A stretch of 8,644 nt of DNA from SAR202 cluster bacterium (GTDB taxonomy: Bacteria > Chloroflexota > Dehalococcoidia > Lucifugimonadales > UBA826): assembly GCA_009392675.1 (NCBI GenBank), contig VFFY01000248.1, positions 1 through 8,644 on the forward strand, read 5' to 3'. The position numbers and the translations under genes were made by a program. Under the pieces are notes generated by a model. It was not told the DNA's origin and did not search any database. It saw only the letters and a program-made list of their open reading frames with translations. Positions within the stretch are counted from its first letter, which is position 1. Each line of letters opens with the position of its first letter. Shown here in pieces: positions 7,006 through 8,644 of the stretch.

Positions 7006-7012
7006 CTCCTCT
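7006..7012 (-). promoter_or_regulatory. Strong ribosome binding site for DLH gene
   Basis: AGAGGAG on the minus strand, 5 bases from ATG 7000, is one of the two best Shine-Dalgarno sequences in the window (the other precedes the aldolase). It suggests DLH is made at higher rate than the SDR just upstream, which has none. Confidence 0.7.
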
Positions 7013-7034
7013 AATTTAATTTGCGAATTAATTA

Positions 7035-7829
7035 TCAGGAAAACACGGCGGAACCTGCACCACCACCTGCGGCGATTGATTCCCCAGTTATAGCGGAGGC
7101 TCTCGGAGAACATAAAAAGACCGCAAGATAGGCTATCTCTTCAGCCTCCACCATTCTTTTTATATCAATAGATTGTGTAGCATTCTTTTCAATATCCTCG
7201 ACCGTTAAGCCTCGGGCCTTCGCGATGTTTTCCTGCATCGGTTGTGTTCTTTCTGTTCTGGTTGCACCCGGGTGGATGATATTGGCCGTTATACCAAATT
7301 GACCTAATTCATTGGAAAGAGTTTTTGTTAGGTGGACTAGGGCTAGGTTTCGCATGCCACTGATAGCTCCTCCACTTCTTGCTGCCAAACCGCCAATATT
7401 TATTATTCTGCCCCATTGTGCTTTTTTCATGTAAGGTACCGACCTTTTTGTCGATCGCAGGTACCCAATAACCTTGGTATCTATGTCGTCTAAAAGGTCT
7501 AATGGGTCGGCCTGGTCTAGCGGGCCCATGACCAATCCACCTGGAGCGGCAGCGTTGTTTATTAGAATATCCAACCCCCCAAGGGCAGAGGCTGCGTTAT
7601 CTATGAACATGGAAATTGAACCATCATCTCGGGTATCTGCTGTTGCAGTAAAAACCTTCACACCATAATTGGATGTTATCTCGTCAGCGGTTTCTATTAA
7701 GTCGGATTCGTTCCTAGCACACAACCCCAAATCAACGCCTTCCTTTGCCAATTCCTTGGCAATAGCTTTACCAATTCCTTTGCTACCGCCGGTAATGATC
7801 GCCTTTTTACCGCTTATGGAAAGTTCCAT
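7035..7829 (-). CDS. SDR family protein with atypical catalytic site
   Basis: A 264-residue Rossmann-fold protein of the short-chain dehydrogenase/reductase family. The cofactor motif TGGSKGIG (13-20), Arg39 after the second strand, DILINNAA (87-94) and HPGATRT (186-192) are all normal, so NAD(P) binding is likely. The active site is not: where classical SDRs have a Ser after the RIINI strand there is Gly-Gly (146-147); where they have Tyr-x-x-x-Lys there is AISGMRNLA (155-163), with no Tyr and no Lys; the helix-4 Asn position appears to be Lys119. It may act by another mechanism, on another reaction, or be a non-catalytic partner. The frame is intact, so it is not a pseudogene. It starts 9 bases after the aldolase stop without a Shine-Dalgarno, so translation is probably coupled. 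It ends with TGA 34 bases before DLH. Confidence 0.88.
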   Translation of the reverse strand: MELSISGKKAIITGGSKGIGKAIAKELAKEGVDLGLCARNESDLIETADEITSNYGVKVFTATADTRDDGSISMFIDNAASALGGLDILINNAAAPGGLVMGPLDQADPLDLLDDIDTKVIGYLRSTKRSVPYMKKAQWGRIINIGGLAARSGGAISGMRNLALVHLTKTLSNELGQFGITANIIHPGATRTERTQPMQENIAKARGLTVEDIEKNATQSIDIKRMVEAEEIAYLAVFLCSPRASAITGESIAAGGGAGSAVFS

Positions 7830-7838
7830 GACAGTTAA

Positions 7839-8630
7839 CTAGTCGCCTTCCATTGCCCTGAGTACTTTCTCACCTTCGTTCTTCCAGAATGAGTAAAGTA
7901 TTGATATATCTGTACCTAGCGAGAAATCTCTTACTCCCATATCTAGATACTCTTTCATTTCGTCGGCCGATTGTATTTCAGCCCTTGGGGGAACTCCCAT
8001 TTTTATTCCTAATTCAAAAGTCTTCTTTTTTGCCGCCTGCACTTCTGGATCGTTCATCTGTCTTGGTTTACCAATATTCATTGAAAAATCCGCACCGCCC
8101 CATTGAATCATCTCCACACCTGGCTCAGATAAAATTTCTTCCAGATTGTCGACAGCGCCTTTTTTTTCAATCATGAAGGCCAATACTACATCCCCGAGCA
8201 TATCGACATATTCTTGTGTACCGCCATATCCCATGTAGGAGTTTCTCCTGGTGGCAACACCATAGAGACCTCCGTGATCAGGGTGGTCGGGCCTAGCTGC
8301 TTTGATGCATTCCCTAACTTCTTCTATGTTTCGTACGTCTGTAAATAACACGCTTTCGTAACCAGATCCTATTCCTCTTTGAGCAAGGAAAGGCATAAGG
8401 CTTTGATCTATCTTTATCATGCTGCCAAGATTATAGAGTTCGGATGTTCGGCACATGTTGTCAAGGTCGTGTAAATCTGATGGTCCATACTCGGCCACGA
8501 ATTCAACATAGTCATATATGCCTGCATGCCCGATGGCTTCTATTTCTGCGGGCCACACACTGTGTATATGGGTACTAAGGGTGGGTTCCTTCGACTTTAA
8601 TTTTTGTCTGATTAAGTTAGGCCTAAGCAT
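7839..8630 (-). CDS. HpcH/HpaI aldolase/citrate lyase family protein
   Basis: A 263-residue TIM-barrel protein of the HpcH/HpaI family, which makes or splits C-C bonds in 2-oxo acids with a divalent metal. The metal ligands can be placed: Glu155 in AFMIEKK and Asp181 in WGGADFSMNIG. The familiar DxEH motif of the catalytic His is replaced by VEFVAEYGP (Tyr48 in the His place), and the family Arg after the next strand appears to be Lys73 in SMIKID. The start MLRPNLIRQKLKSKEPTLSTHIHS and the segment YGVATRRNSYMGYGG are typical of a subgroup I remember from environmental bacteria, whose substrate I do not know. ATG 8630 follows GGAGGA with a 4-base gap. It is the first visible gene of the operon; the promoter, or further genes, lie beyond the right edge. 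Confidence 0.88.
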   Translation of the reverse strand: MLRPNLIRQKLKSKEPTLSTHIHSVWPAEIEAIGHAGIYDYVEFVAEYGPSDLHDLDNMCRTSELYNLGSMIKIDQSLMPFLAQRGIGSGYESVLFTDVRNIEEVRECIKAARPDHPDHGGLYGVATRRNSYMGYGGTQEYVDMLGDVVLAFMIEKKGAVDNLEEILSEPGVEMIQWGGADFSMNIGKPRQMNDPEVQAAKKKTFELGIKMGVPPRAEIQSADEMKEYLDMGVRDFSLGTDISILYSFWKNEGEKVLRAMEGD

Positions 8631-8634
8631 TGCA

Positions 8635-8640
8635 TCCTCC
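8635..8640 (-). promoter_or_regulatory. Ribosome binding site for the aldolase
   Basis: GGAGGA on the minus strand, 4 bases before ATG 8630. It fixes this start. Only 14 bases of upstream sequence are visible, so no promoter can be judged. Confidence 0.65.
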
Positions 8641-8644
8641 GCGA

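Noticed and set aside
7016..7031. Inverted repeat TTAATT-TGCG-AATTAA between the SDR and DLH genes, considered as a terminator or regulatory hairpin.
   Set aside because: The stem is only A/T pairs, has no T-run after it, and lies inside an operon; it is too weak to call.
7035..7829. SDR gene as a decaying pseudogene because the active-site residues are missing.
   Set aside because: The frame is intact over the full family length, the cofactor motifs are well kept, and the gene sits inside a tight operon.

Overview
The window is a compact stretch of bacterial DNA with modest G+C (roughly 40-45% by eye). Genes sit on both strands with very little intergenic space. I count eleven protein genes (ten complete, one cut by the left edge). 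I found no rRNA, tRNA, CRISPR array, insertion sequence or phage gene. The mix of an amidohydrolase, an HpcH/HpaI-type aldolase, a dienelactone hydrolase, an SDR, an aldo/keto reductase and two MFS transporters recalls streamlined marine catabolic genomes such as SAR202-type Chloroflexota. That lineage guess is an inference from gene content and remembered protein style, not a demonstrated placement.

Layout. (1) 2-1481, plus strand: the C-terminal end of an amidohydrolase-2 family metal hydrolase overlaps by 14 bases an MFS permease of the monocarboxylate/oxalate-formate type. This is a likely uptake-plus-hydrolysis pair. (2) 2963-1505, minus strand: a RecB/Cas4-like PD-(D/E)XK nuclease with two CxxC pairs, whose end overlaps the start of a PIG-L/LmbE-type zinc deacetylase. 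(3) 3030-3896, plus strand: an aldo/keto reductase with an intact catalytic tetrad, diverging from the nuclease. (4) 5161-3893, minus strand: an MFS_3-type exporter-like permease whose stop overlaps the aldo/keto reductase stop by 3 bases. (5) 5335-5934, plus strand: a membrane protein with a C-terminal DUF454 (YbaN) domain. (6) 8630-5945, minus strand: four closely spaced genes read in the order aldolase, SDR, dienelactone hydrolase, small DUF6295-like protein. This looks like one operon that begins at or beyond the right edge.

The most interesting part is the four-gene minus-strand operon. Its SDR keeps the Rossmann nucleotide-binding motif but appears to have lost the classical Asn-Ser-Tyr-Lys catalytic residues. 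Its aldolase keeps the two metal ligands but lacks the usual active-site His and Arg. The operon ends with a small conserved protein of unknown function. Together they could form an undescribed small-carboxylate or lactone pathway, though the substrate cannot be read from sequence. The second point of interest is the four-cysteine nuclease translationally overlapped with a deacetylase. I saw nothing that looks like a complete defence or mobile system.
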